Below, one piece after another: positions 10,990-22,310 of a stretch of DNA of 64,000 bases. Under the pieces are notes generated by a model. That model did no database searches and was not told where the DNA came from. It saw only the letters and a list, made by a program, of their open reading frames with translations. The position numbers and the translations under genes were made by a program. The DNA comes from Achatina immaculata. Lineage: Eukaryota; Mollusca; Gastropoda; Stylommatophora; Achatinidae. How positions within the stretch are numbered: the stretch's first letter is position 1; each line of letters starts with the position of its first letter. The stretch covers positions 8,630,459-8,694,458 of the forward strand of contig CM019703.1 in assembly GCA_009760885.1 (NCBI GenBank), given 5' to 3'.

Positions 10990-11178
10990 GCTTTTAGGTG
11001 GCTAAAGATGCACATGGAGTTTCCGCAAGTGTTTTCCACAAATGCCTATCCCTCACACTTCCCCCCCCCCCCCCCCCACTCTTGCCCAGTTGAGTCCTCT
11101 ATTATTCAACATCCTCTCTGTTGTTCTTCTCCATGTCTCCTTTGGTCTACCCTTACTTCTGTTTCCCCGAGGAAACGA
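10990..11178 (-). pseudogene. LINE family E, C-terminal end (third copy)
   Basis: Homologous at the nucleotide level to 8857-9076 (-) and 32788-33000 (+); for example 'ttctccatgtctcctttggt' is the complement of the 'accaaaagagacatggagaa' segment at 32860. A poly-C run (11060-11077) has expanded inside the former coding sequence and destroys the frame. It abuts a GA microsatellite, but in the opposite strand sense to the AG tail of the other copies. Confidence 0.6.
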
Positions 11179-11337
11179 CAAAACATAGTACAGAAGAAAA
11201 CAGGCAGAAAAATACGGCAACTAGAAATGTATAGCAGGACAAGCAGGACCAGCAGGATCAAAAGAAAGACACAAACAAAGCACTCTTATATATAGGATAA
11301 GGTGGATATGGAAGACCAGAGTGAAAGAGACAGGAGT

Positions 11338-11580
11338 TAGAGCGAGAGAGGGGGAATGAAAGAGAGAGAGAGAGGAAAGAGAGAGGGAGGAAAGAGAGAG
11401 AGGGAGAAAGTGGGAGGGAGGGAGAAAGTGAGAGAGAGGGAGAAAGAGAAAAAGGGTGGAGGGAGAAGGGGAAAGAGAGGGGGTGGAAAGAGAGAGAGGG
11501 AGAAAGTGAGAGAGAGAGAAAAAGAGAAAAACGATGGAGGGAGAGGGAGGGAGAGAAAGAGGAAGAGGGTAACAGATAAA
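11338..11580. repeat. Polypurine tract (GA/GGA-rich), about 240 bp
   Basis: The plus strand is almost purely purine, with repeated 'gagagagggagaaag' motifs. Mirror-symmetric polypurine runs of this size are known to be capable of forming triplex (H-) DNA. Open frames on either strand here are low-complexity artefacts. Confidence 0.85.
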
Positions 11581-12284
11581 TGAAAAAAAAAGAAAGTAAA
11601 TGCCACAAGGACTCGTGGGAAAAAAAAGAAGTTAACAAGCAAAATAAAGACAACAAACAAACATATAAGGAAACAAGAAGACGATTACTATGATAAAAAG
11701 GAAACAAAAAGTGAATTCGAAAATTAAAACCAGAAAACAAGCAGATGCCAAGAACTGAACCCCCCCCCCCCCCCCCCCCACCCCACAATCAAATCAAAAA
11801 TAAACAAGAAAAACCATGCCTTAGATCCTGACAAGATTAAACTTGACATGAATATCTGATCAAAGGCAATAAAACACGCAATCTAAAACATGGGCTAACA
11901 AGAAACGCCGAGGAATCTGTGATAGGAACTTAACACGAAGATCTAATTAAGAAAACAAAGAAAAGCTGTTCCCGTTGTGTGTGAACTAATACAACTAGCT
12001 CTGTGTTCCATGGTTCTAGTCTTGGAACACTAGTTCTTTGTTCCATGGTTCTAGCCTTGGACGTCTATAGTACTGCCTGGATCCGGACAAATTGTACAGT
12101 CTTTTGGAGGTCATGCCTTACGCCCCAAAGTTTGTCTTCCAGTGCAGCTTTCTGTGACCAGAGCCAGGTTCGAGCTTCTTGCGGAGAGGGATATATATCA
12201 AACAGTTGTACCCCTATCTTATCAACAGAACATGCCAGTCACACGCTTTCCGCAGACTACAAGCCCCATCTGCATACGTAAACT
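11581..12284. other. No recognisable gene; poly-C run
   Basis: Contains a C19 run at 11761-11779. A 92-codon frame at 12003-12281 starts with a hydrophobic stretch but has no recognisable family, and its start falls inside a duplicated 'ttccatggttctag' motif. It is not called as a gene. Confidence 0.45.
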
Positions 12285-12822
12285 TCAGGTATCTACACAC
12301 GTAAACTTCAGGCATCTACACACGTAAACCTCGGGCATCTACACACGTAAACTTCACGCATCTACACACGTAAACTTCAGCCATCTACACACGTAAACCT
12401 CAGGCATCTACACACGTAAACTTCAGCCATCTACACACGTAAACTTCAGGCATCTACACACGTAAACTTCAGCCATCTACACACGTAAACTTCAGGCATC
12501 TACACACGTAAACTTCAGCCATCTACACACGTAAACTTCAGGCATCTGCACACGTAAACCTCAGGCATCTACACACGTAAACTTTAGGCATCTACACACG
12601 TAAACTTCAGGCATCTACACACGTAAACTTCAGCCATCTACACACGTAAACTTCAGCCATCTACACACGTAAACCTCAGGCATCTACACACGTAAACTTT
12701 AGGCATCTACACACGTAAACTTCAGCCATCTACACACGTAAACTTCAGCCATCTACACACGTAAACTTCAGGCATCTACACACGTAAACTTCAGCCATCT
12801 ACACACGTAAACTTCAGGTACC
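12285..12822. repeat. 23-bp minisatellite, about 23 copies
   Basis: The unit is 'aaacttcaggcatctacaca' plus 'cgt'. Two main variants ('caggcatc' and 'cagccatc') alternate along the array. Copies are highly similar, so the array is young or homogenised. Confidence 0.95.
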
Positions 12823-13149
12823 TCAAACCCCGTTCTATTCATACAAACGTTCCCCAGACTCTAGTACACATTCTAGAAACATGTATAGACTTAAGTACCC
12901 AAATAAACTTGGCACCGAAGGACAAAAAAAAAAAAAAGCAAAGAATGGGGATAATAATACTGCTCGCATGACAGCTACCTGCTGACGATAGTATTCATGG
13001 AGGCAACCCGTCTCCTTGCCTAGGTGACCTAGAAAACTTTAAAAAGATGAACAAAACTGCCTTCTTAAATAAATATTCACCAGACTCAACTTCATTTTAA
13101 ATGATAAATTTTAATTCATGAATGTTATGCCGTGGCGTACCTGATAACG
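12823..13149. other. No recognisable gene
   Basis: Unique-looking sequence with an A13-type run near 12926. Confidence 0.5.
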
Positions 13150-13329
13150 CTGGCAATCATACTTCTCCATCTCTGTGCAATCCGTCTGGCAATCATACTT
13201 CTCCATCTCTGTGCAATCCGTCTGGCAATCATACTTCTCCATCTCTGTGCAATCCGTCTGGCAATCATACTTCTCCATCTCTGTGCAATCCGTCAGGCAA
13301 TCATACTTCTCCATCTCTGTGCAATCCGG
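13150..13329. repeat. 36-bp minisatellite, 5 copies
   Basis: The unit begins 'ctggcaatcatacttctcca' and ends 'tctctgtgcaatccgt'. Copies are almost identical. The multiple-of-three period opens several frames on both strands. Confidence 0.95.
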
Positions 13330-14805
13330 GATGTTTATGATCAATCCAAACGCTTTTATTTTTTAATTTTAACTTCCACGTCATCTGGTCAGTCCGCCGA
13401 GATATTTTTCATTTGGTCTCCTCTTCCTTCCTTTTTGTCCCCTTCAATTTTCCAGTTGTTCCAAGTTCTTTAACTTGATAAAAAAGAACAATATACAGAA
13501 CATTTTAAAAAAATATATTAAACCAGGAAAACAACTTCAAATGAGACAATACAAAACTATCAAGAACAATTCCTGTGTGTTATATTACCATCTCAGCTCC
13601 TTACTGCGAAAACTGCGCGCGATAATTTACACAGATCTTCCGAGAAATTCTGGCGAAATCTTGCCATGCACAAATTCTCTTTCATCATTAACCACTGTCG
13701 TCTTCATCGTCATTATAATCACAGGCCGCTTTCTTTCTGAAGTTCGATCCCTTCCATGCTCTCCATCTTGCAGGTAATTCACCTAACAATCCCCCTTTGA
13801 GCCAAATAAATCTTCAAGAAAGCATGTCGCAGAAAGACTGATTACGTTATCATATTACACAGAAAAGATCACAACAAGTGTCGTTTATCTGTGACTTGAT
13901 CCTTTACCAAACTTAAACAATCAGACTGATAACAAAACACAAAGACTACGCTAAAAATCACCGTAACAAATGGAAACGTTATAAACCGAACTTAAAAGCT
14001 TCTATAACAAACAGCATGAACAACATAACAACAAGAAACGATCGATATGCTAAAGCATTTAGAGCAATGCATACATAACATACATCAACGCCAGCAGCAA
14101 AATATCCACAAGATGGACAGGGCTGGATGTCGATATATTAAGGATTAAGAAAACTAGGACACACCAGGGTCCAGTCGATATACCGGGATTACGGAAAACA
14201 CAACGCTGAAACGGAGCCGAACCATCGATGCCGTGTCTTGTAAGAGAATCGGTGAAAGAAGTGCATTTCTACGGGAAACAAAACTCATCTGGGAAAAGCA
14301 TTTACGTTTCTGGGCAAGTATGTTTCTTTAATAGCAGCTGAAGACTGGACAATCCAACACGCCTTTCACATTTCGCCTGCAAAAATAGGTTAGAAACTGT
14401 TTTTTAATCACTTCCCGGCAGATGTTCTGAAGATGTCCCAATGACCATTTTGACATTTCATAGCTGCCCAGATGTAGGTCAACTTCCACGTTATATAAAG
14501 AAACCAAGAAAATTAACACGAAACATATCGTTACGGGATTCGTTAAACAAATCCTTGCTTGATCTTTGCCATGGCATGTTACTTTCCAGACGCGCAAATG
14601 GACGAGGATATCTAAGGAACCTATTAGATGACAAAACGCTCAAATTAGAGTATCTTTTCCCCGTAAAGCTTGAAATATAGAACTTGGGGGGGGGGGGGGG
14701 ACTACGTTAATCTTCAGTCTGGATAACAGCTTCTTCGAGTTACCGAAATCGGGAAAGACCTTTGCAGCTTTATGTATAAGTATCATGATTTGGAGTAGAA
14801 TTTAG
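13330..14805. other. No recognisable gene
   Basis: About 1.5 kb of AT-rich sequence with no recognised domain, RNA gene or transposon end. A G14 run lies at 14687-14700. Short frames on both strands (for example 13475-13777 and 14328-14680) have no identifiable motif. Confidence 0.5.
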
Positions 14806-15825
14806 AATTCCTTGTATGATTTAGGTGCATTTGTATGATTTAGGTGCATGTGTATGATTTGGACATGTATGTAAAGATTTGCGCGCCTGTGTATGATTTA
14901 GGTGTTTGAGCATGATTTAGGTAGTTTTGTATGATAAGGGGTCTGGTTGTCATTTAGGTATCTATATATGATTTACGCGTAGGTTGTCTGTGTAAGGTTT
15001 AGATGCATGTGTATGATATAGGCATCTATGTATGATATATGCATCTGTGTATGATTTCGCCAACTGTGAATGATGTAGGCATCTGTGTATGATATAGGAA
15101 TCTGTGTATGATATAGGCATCTGTGTATGATATAGGCATCAGTATATGAGTTAGGGTATATGTATTATTTACACGTCTATGTATGATGAAAGCATCTGTA
15201 TGATTTACGTGTCTGTGTATGATTTCGGCATCTATGTATGATATAGGCATCAGTATATGAGTTAGGGTCTATGTATGATTTACACGCTATGTATGATGAA
15301 AGCATCTGTATGATTTACGTGTCTGTGTATGATCCAGGCATATGCATGAATTAAGCGTCTATATGATTTAGGCGTCTCTTCTTCTTCTCCTTCTTTTTCT
15401 TCTTCTGTGCTCAGTGTCGTATGCTCAGTTTTCTAAACAGGGGGCCGGGTCGCCTCCATGAATCTTGCTATCAGCAGGAGGTCTTCGTAGGGGTCCCAGA
15501 GTTTCTCCTCAATGTACTCAATCGGGGTCACGCCTGGCTCTGAGGTCTCTGTATATAGTGAATGTCTGCAGCATAAATTCAGAATCCTCGGCGGGGGGGG
15601 GGGGGGGGGGGTCATTTTGGCACATGACTGGGATCTTCTGAGAATGCTTAAGGCGTCTTTCTATGATTCAGGTATCTATGCGTCATTTAGGCATCTGTGT
15701 ATCATTCAGGCTTCTGTGTATGACTTAGACATCTCTGTATGACTTAGGTGTCTGTGTATGACTTAGACATCTCTGTATGACTTAGGTGTCTGTGTATGAC
15801 TTAGACGTCTCTGTATGTTTCAGAC
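14806..15825. repeat. 19-20-bp minisatellite in two blocks
   Basis: Units of the type 'tctgtgtatgatataggca' fill 14806-15380 and resume at 15650-15825. The intervening 270 bp is unrelated and holds a G20 run at 15592-15611. Copies are diverged and vary in length. Confidence 0.85.
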
Positions 15826-16034
15826 AATAAAAACACGCCGGCAACGGTAAAATGGCGAGAATTCACATATAATTTTCCCAGAAAAATCTACTTGAAGTTA
15901 GCCAGGGAGATTCCGGAGAACCCAGAATCGTTAGCAATTATGGACTGGGTCGGAAAAGATAGAAAGGTATCATTGAAGAGGAATTCGGAGAGTAGAAAAA
16001 AAATGTTACAAGGAAGTCGGAGAATAGAAGAAAA

Positions 16035-16835
16035 AAAAAAATGAACAGAGTGAGTTGAAGACAATTTTGGGTTGAGTCAGAGCTGGAGTTAATTTTAGGT
16101 TGAGACAAAGAGAAGCTAATTTTGGATTGTGTCAGAGCTGCAGTTAATTTTAGGTTGAGACAGAGTAGAAACTAATTTTGGGTTGTGTCAGAGCTGGAAT
16201 TAATTTTAGATTGAGACAAAGAGAAGCTAATTTTGGATTGTGTCAGAGCTGGAGTTAATTTTAGGTTGAGACAGAGTAGAAACTAATTTTGGATTGTGTC
16301 AGAGTTGGAGTTAATTTTAGGTTGAGACAGAGAAGAAGCTAATTCTGGGTTGTGTCAGAGACAGAGCTAATTCTGTGTTGAGTCAAAGCTAACTTTGGGT
16401 TGAATCAGAGACGTAGCTAACTCTGAGTTGAATCAGAGAGAGAGGGCTAACTTTGAGTTGAATCACAGACAAAGCTAACTTTGGGTTGAATCAGAGACGT
16501 AGCTAACTTTGGGTTGAATCAGAAACAGGGCTAATTTTGGGCCGAATCAGAGATGTAGCTAACTTTGAGTTGAATAAGAGACGTTGCTAACTCTGAGTTG
16601 AATCAGACAGAACTAACGTTAAGCTGAATCAGAGACGTAGCGAACTTTGGGTTGAATCAGAGACGTGGCTATCTCTGGGTTGAACCAGAGACAGAGCTAA
16701 CTTTGGGTTGAATCAGAGACAGAACTAACTTTGGGTTGAATCAGAGACGTGGCTATCTCTGGGTTGAACCAGAGACAGAGCTAACTTTGGGTTGAATCAG
16801 AGACGTGGCTATCTCTGGGTTGAACCAGAGTCAGT
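16035..16835. repeat. About 31-bp minisatellite, roughly 25 copies
   Basis: Units such as 'gctaactttgggttgaatca' plus 'gagacgta' recur. Early copies use a longer composite unit pairing 'ttaattttaggttgagaca' with 'ctaattttggattgtgtcag'. Divergence falls toward the right end. Confidence 0.85.
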
Positions 16836-17524
16836 AGAAAAGTAGATTTAATAAGAACTGACAGAGCAACAATACTGCTCTATAACAGCGCAAGCTACGG
16901 GTGTTTCCTAAGTGTTAAACTTTATAACAAGGAGACGAGACCGGAACTGAGTTCAGACGTCTGGCGTACCGGCTCTACAGACCCGTTTATAACTCTCCAT
17001 TATATACAAATTTACTCACAAATAGGCAACTTTCTCACCCTAACACCTCTCTGGACGAAAACGACTCTATGGTACTCGCCAACGACTTTCTACCGACCTA
17101 CTAACTACAACCTCTAAATCCTCTTTTAATCGTCAAACTGACGGTCCAGAACGGTTTTCTAGTGAAAAATCAATCCGGAACACTGGCCAGCTCTCAACGC
17201 CGTGAAACTGTTAACTCTTTTGTCTCAGTGTAAGTGAAATAGTTTTAACCCTTGTCTCGTCGCCAGCTCCTAAGTGATAACCTGAATTCGCTGTTTACGC
17301 TAAGCGATATTTCATAGGCAAAGTGGATTCGCAGAATGCGTCGTGGACTCGACTGTCAAAAGTTCGTTTGATTCATTCTGCCATTTTGCTATCCAGATTC
17401 TGACAGTTACAACCTTTCGTAGTGTGGCTAAGGAATGTCGTGGGTCTCATTTCCCCCCTCCCTACAAATTGACAAATCTTGCTTATCTTTTATTTTCTTT
17501 TTTTTTTTTACGGAACTATGCTTA
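16836..17524. other. No recognisable gene
   Basis: Unique-looking sequence; no domain, RNA gene or transposon end recognised. Confidence 0.5.
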
Positions 17525-17660
17525 GCACATATTTCTGGGCTCATAATCAATTTATAAGCCCAAAAAGCTAAAATGATGGGGCCAAGTCTGGCCTGGTCAG
17601 GTAACAACACTGCAGTATTTCGGCGTAAAGCCTTCATCGGAGAGCAAAAATAACAGGAAT
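17525..17660 (-). repeat. Repeat carrying a hammerhead-ribozyme-like motif
   Basis: On the minus strand the segment 17610-17645 reads 'ctccgatgaaggctttac' then 'gccgaaatactgcag'. This resembles a hammerhead core: CYGATGA, a GGC/GCC stem II, GAAA, a short stem III, then a GUU triplet. The second core position is C where the consensus has U, and stem I pairs poorly. A related sequence occurs at 42530-42561 (+). Function is not shown. Confidence 0.35.
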
Positions 17661-17664
17661 AACC

Positions 17665-17890
17665 CGATCAAGCAATCAGCGACCCATAGCTGATATGCTA
17701 GCGTCAGGGTTAGCGAACCATAGCTGACCAAGACCCTGTCCTACCTCTCTGTTGGTACCCCCAGTAACAGGCCTAGCCTGGCGAAAGGGGCAGGGATTGC
17801 CATAGTCCACATGGTGGTGGAGTTTGCTAAAGAAGCACTGCGCATCACCTGCTTTTTAGCTGTACTCCGGGACTTCTCTATATAAAACTT
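17665..17890. repeat. Interspersed repeat family F, copy 1
   Basis: Shares long blocks with five other places in the window (25628, 34478, 43755, 47662, 54945). Examples are 'ccaagaccctgtcctacctc', 'gttggtacccccagtaacag' and 'tggtggtggagt'. The family is about 300 bp, non-coding and SINE-sized. I could not fix its orientation or find a polymerase III box. Confidence 0.75.
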
Positions 17891-18324
17891 TTTTCACTTC
17901 TAATCCTTTTAATTTTTCTACTAACCCCGACTCATTTCATAAGCTGTACATGTCTACCGATTCGTGGCACCATCTACAATTGCCTTAAACTCTAAATCCA
18001 ACATTCCTGGCCTCAATCTGCGTTTCCTGGGCTTTCAAAGCTCATTTGTTTCTTTGTTGTTCCCTTTGATGACCCTCTGCTTCTCTTTCAGCTGAGATTT
18101 CCAGTGCAGTCACTACGAGTCATTGTCTTCCCTGCACTCTTACTGCGAGTCGGCATGTAGATATTACATGAATATTTATTTACGTCACTGGTTTTCAATC
18201 TGGGGAAAATGGCCTCCCAGGATTTCAAGGGGTCTGCCGAACAGCAAACTGAATGGCTCGAATAAAAAATATCTTACCGTCATCTGGGTACCATTTATTG
18301 ATATATTTTAAAGCGATTTTTAAC
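17891..18324. other. No recognisable gene
   Basis: Unique-looking sequence following the family F copy. No domain-bearing frame. Confidence 0.5.
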
Positions 18325-18423
18325 AGCTGTTCTCAGGTCGGAAAAAGGAGGTTCACAGCCGTTCCCAGGCCGGAAACAAGAGGTTCACAGCCGTTCTCAG
18401 GCCGGAAAATGAGACACACATAC

Positions 18424-18455
<32 letters not shown>
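18325..18455. repeat. 30-bp triple repeat followed by (GA)n
   Basis: Three copies of 'cagccgttctcaggccggaa' plus about 10 bp lie at 18325-18412. A (GA)n tract follows at about 18427-18453. Confidence 0.8.
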
Positions 18456-18457
<2 letters not shown>

Positions 18458-18664
18458 GTGTAAGAGACAGACAGACAGATACGAATAATTACATCACAGT
18501 ACTGCTTCCCCTTCTATGCTCTCCCCTCCTTCACCCAACCCCCATCATTTCCCTCACCAGCATCTCAGAAAACATCAGGAAAATCGGCCATGCCAGTCTC
18601 TCTCTCTCTCTCTCTCATAACAGTTTTTTTTGTTGGGGGGGATGATTTTATGTATATGTATGTA

Positions 18665-18702
<38 letters not shown>

Positions 18703-19425
18703 TTTTGTTTTTGTTTTTTAAACTTTCTACTCGATAACAAACATACCAAGCCACCTTCTCGGTCCTCCTTACATTCCTTCAAGTTTTTTTAACTGTACGT
18801 ACTTGTGTATAAAAGTCAACAAAACTCCTTCCTTGTAAGAATCGAGTCAGCCACTCCTGCACTTCTCGCTTTCCATATTTTATTTTTGTTTTGGTTGTTT
18901 ATCTCTCTTCCCCCCCCCCCCCCACCCCAAAACCCCACACCGCGACCTGCATCATAACGCACTCTTATATCTGTTTTCACGGGTTAATTCCGCCTCTCTA
19001 CGGAATATTTGAACTGCTCAAGAAAAAGTACATCTTTTGTTTTGTTTGTTGTTTCGTGAACGTTATTATCAAGGGAGACTACTAGCAAGTGCCAGACCTC
19101 TAGCTGTTGACAGTTAACTGTCCCTGGTTAAAATAAAAACTCGGCAGGAAAAACAGACGGACGGGAAAATTTTTCTCGACCGGACTGCGGTGTAATAAGA
19201 GTATATTTTGTGCAAGACAGCTGTTATGTTCTTGCATGTTTTTTTTTTTTTTGGTTTTCTGTGCTGCCTGTAACATCTCTGTCATCATGAAGAACGTCAG
19301 CTCAACCCCAGGACTGTATTCTCGCTGTCTCACATGTACGGCTGTTACTCCTTCTCCGACCTTCTCTAAATCACACGTACGGCTGATCCTCTTTCTCCGA
19401 TCGACCATCTCTAAATCACATGCTG
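18456..19425. other. No recognisable gene; several microsatellites
   Basis: (CT)n at 18599-18616, (TATG)n/(GT)n at 18651-18699 and a poly-C run at about 18911-18923. A roughly 55-bp segment is tandemly duplicated at about 19325-19425 ('ctctaaatcacacgtacggc'), just before the LINE A end. Confidence 0.55.
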
Positions 19426-19582
19426 AAAGAGAGGAAGACCAAGGCGAAGATGGCTGCAAGACATCGTTGATAATCTGCAAATGGATGCATCAGCTGCAGG
19501 GCATCATGCTCACAACCGAGAGCCCTACAGAAGAGCTGTCAGGGAGGTAAAGTTCCGCACAAGGGACATACTGACTGACTGT
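19426..19582 (+). pseudogene. LINE family A, short 3' end
   Basis: Contains 'agaccaaggcgaagatggct' and 'caagacatcgttgataatct', nearly identical to 3558-3722, and ends in the same (ACTG)n tail. It encodes only the last roughly 50 residues of the reverse transcriptase C-terminus. It is a strongly 5'-truncated insertion, as is usual for LINEs. The full-length LINE at 19648 lies 65 bp downstream. Confidence 0.85.
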
Positions 19583-20243
19583 TCTCCCACTCTTGTGAAA
19601 ACTGATTGCTCTGTGAAACATATGAAAGATGGTTTAACACATGAACTTCCCCCTGGGAACAACTGTGTTAAGAGCACACTTATCTTAACATAGTGTTTGT
19701 GAGACAGGGAACATAGATCTGTTTGCTTAAAAACTCTGACCTACCTCTGTAGCCCAGAAACTTGTAGCAATCAACACTAATTGTAATTGTTATTTTGCAA
19801 AATGTAATGTCAGGTTGGTGGACAGATGGGGACATGGAGATCTCTGGCGGGGATGAGGGAAGTCTGGTGTGAAACCAATGAATCCAGGACGTGACAAGCC
19901 TATGGGTCTTTACAACAATGGCTATCAGAATGATGTAAACAAAACAGAGCCAGTAGACTATGGGTGGCGGGGAATGGATATCGTTGAAGCACTCATCAGA
20001 TTCCTCATCTCAAAGTCAGAGTGTCTTTGTGGAACTGTCTCAAACCATCTGACATGGAGAAGGCGCTTAAGTACAGCCACCAGGGGCTGGAAAACAAAGT
20101 TTTGGCCAGGCCAGCCACACTGTCTTCATGGCAGTCCGAGCAAGACCACAGTCTGCCCTAGCAAGGAAAGGTGCTGAAGTCGGAGTTACCCAGCCAAAAG
20201 GCGCATCGCAAAAATCAGGGTAACACGCATTATCGCTAATGAA

Positions 20244-22271
20244 ATGTCTCTATCTGCAGTTTTCAAACATGGTGCTCGCCCTGTGAAGACTAACCAGGCA
20301 GGTGCAGTGCCGGGCCCCCTGCCTCGAAAGGGTCCACCCAATGCTACTGGAGGTCCTCTCAGTTCGTCTTGTGGAGTCAGGAGACATGAGAGTAGAGCTA
20401 CTGGCCAAAAAATACAACAGAAGAAAATAGCCAAAAAGCAAGAACTTAAAATAATGCAGTGGAATGCTGAGGGTGTCAGCAGTGTTAGAGATGGCTATAG
20501 CAAAAAGGTTGAACTAGAGAACATACTTTTTGCAGAGCAGGTAAGTATATGCTGCATACAGGAGACACACCTAACCAAAGATGCCGCCTTTAAAATCAGA
20601 GGCTACCAGTGCTTTAGATCAGACCGACAGGACAGAAGAAAAGGAGGAGTACTCACACTTGTTAAGAATAACATCAGCGCATGTCAGGTGGGAGTGTACA
20701 TGGAAGGAGCCGAATACCAGATGATCCATCTAAAAAGTAGTAATACAGATTTCCACCTCCTTAACTATTACTGTCCTAATGACCGCCCACTTGCTTTAGG
20801 AACAATCACACACAAAGAGAGACTGATGGTCTGTGGCGATTTTAACAGTCATTCCCAGAGCTGGGGCTATGACCACATAGACAAGAGAGGAGAGGAAGTT
20901 GAGAGCTGGCAGGATGATAATGAACTTCTCCTGATCAACCAGCCAATGGATGCCCCAACATTTTACTCAAGGGCATGGCATACAAAATCAACACCAGATC
21001 TGGCATTCCACTCTCCAGATCTGAAGTGGAACATTACACGTGAAGTTGGAAAACAACTTGGAGGTAGCGACCATCGACCAGTCTTCCTGACAATAGAAAA
21101 TGAACTCCTTAACACCAGTAACCCTCTCCCCAGATGGAACTATAAAAAAGCAAACTGGACAATGTACAGACATCGTACAGGTACCCTGGTGGGACAGCTG
21201 TCCATAGAAGGTAAGGATATTAACAGCATAGTGAAGGAATTCAATGCTTGTATCCTTCAGGCCGCTCGTGAAACCATTCCCAGAGGAGCTCGCAGGGACT
21301 ATAAACCATACTGGTCTAGTGAGCTGGGAAAACTCCATGATGACGTGGAAGCAGCTCGAAAGCAAGCAGAAAATAGACCATGCCAAGAACACCACAATAA
21401 TTACCAACATTCTAAGGCCAAATTTCAGAGAGCAAAGCTGCAAGCCAGACGGGAAAGTTGGAGAGAGAAAACAGAGTCCCTAAACTTTGAAAAGGATGGA
21501 AGGAAACTGTGGAAACTAATCAAACAGTTAAATGATGAGAGTACTGGAAGAAGTACAAAGGTTACACTAATAGAGGATGGGAAAACTCTTACAGGTAAGC
21601 AGGTAGCAGATCACTTTGCTCGCATTTTTGCACAGGACTGCAACATTGATATCCATCCAGAGAAGGAGCGTACAGTGCGCATCGTGCCACAGAAAGAGGA
21701 GGAACAAGTCAGAAAAGTGGAGGTCATGGATGCACCAATCACACGCAGTGAGTTAGACCTAGCAGTTAGTAAACTGAAACCAAGGAAATCACCAGGACCA
21801 GATGGAGTGTCCAATGAAATGATCAAGAACCTGGGAATGGCAGCAATGGGAAAGCTGTTGGATATTTTCAATATGTGCTGGAGCACAGGTAAGTTACCTC
21901 AAATCTGGAAGGAAGCAAGCATGGTACCACTGCTAAAACCAGGGAAAAACAGTGATACTGCCTCCAGCTACAGGCCAATCAGTCTCACTAGCTGCCTATG
22001 CAAAACGATGGAACGCATCATTGACCTGAGGCTAAAATGGTACCTAGAAAGTGAAAACCTTCTCGTTCCACAACAAGCAGGATTTAGGCAGTACTACAGT
22101 ACGGAAGATCAAGTGACCTATCTCTCTCAAGAGATTGAGGATGCATTCCAAGAGAAAAACCTTGTACTAGCAGCGTGGATAGACCTGAAGAAAGCCTTTG
22201 ATAAAGTATGGAAAAAAGGTCTGCTGTGGAAACTAAGAAACTGCAATGTGAATGGAAGACTGTACAACTGA
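20244..22271 (+). CDS. LINE polyprotein, first part: APE-type endonuclease and start of reverse transcriptase
   Basis: This frame of 675 codons makes the N-terminal part of a non-LTR retrotransposon polyprotein. Residues about 68-285 form an apurinic-like endonuclease that nicks target DNA: Asn at 74 in MQWNAEG, Glu at 107 in IQETHL, GDFNSH at 198-203 and SDHRPV at 275-280 are all present. A basic linker follows. The reverse transcriptase begins near 500, with KSPGPDG at 515-521, YRPISL at 576-581, and motif A (WIDLKKAFDKVW) carrying the catalytic Asp at 647. The frame ends at a TGA (22269-22271) between motif A and the VPQGG motif. Reading simply continues in the same frame beyond it, so the stop is a point mutation inside the gene. 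The start at 20244 is the first in-frame ATG of the long frame; the true start is unproved. Confidence 0.9.
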   Translation: MSLSAVFKHGARPVKTNQAGAVPGPLPRKGPPNATGGPLSSSCGVRRHESRATGQKIQQKKIAKKQELKIMQWNAEGVSSVRDGYSKKVELENILFAEQVSICCIQETHLTKDAAFKIRGYQCFRSDRQDRRKGGVLTLVKNNISACQVGVYMEGAEYQMIHLKSSNTDFHLLNYYCPNDRPLALGTITHKERLMVCGDFNSHSQSWGYDHIDKRGEEVESWQDDNELLLINQPMDAPTFYSRAWHTKSTPDLAFHSPDLKWNITREVGKQLGGSDHRPVFLTIENELLNTSNPLPRWNYKKANWTMYRHRTGTLVGQLSIEGKDINSIVKEFNACILQAARETIPRGARRDYKPYWSSELGKLHDDVEAARKQAENRPCQEHHNNYQHSKAKFQRAKLQARRESWREKTESLNFEKDGRKLWKLIKQLNDESTGRSTKVTLIEDGKTLTGKQVADHFARIFAQDCNIDIHPEKERTVRIVPQKEEEQVRKVEVMDAPITRSELDLAVSKLKPRKSPGPDGVSNEMIKNLGMAAMGKLLDIFNMCWSTGKLPQIWKEASMVPLLKPGKNSDTASSYRPISLTSCLCKTMERIIDLRLKWYLESENLLVPQQAGFRQYYSTEDQVTYLSQEIEDAFQEKNLVLAAWIDLKKAFDKVWKKGLLWKLRNCNVNGRLYN

Positions 22272-22310
22272 TTCCTTGTTTATTTACACAATAGAAGAGC
22301 TAGAGTAGTA

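Noticed and set aside
10797..11788. Long Ser/Leu- or Arg/Glu-rich frames
   Set aside because: They are translations of (GA)n and polypurine tracts.
12003..12281. 92-codon frame with a hydrophobic N-terminus
   Set aside because: No recognisable family, the start lies in a local duplication, and the end runs toward a minisatellite. Without transcript evidence it is not supportable.
12285..12822. CRISPR-like array (23-bp repeats)
   Set aside because: Units follow each other without unique spacers, in a eukaryotic context with many other minisatellites.
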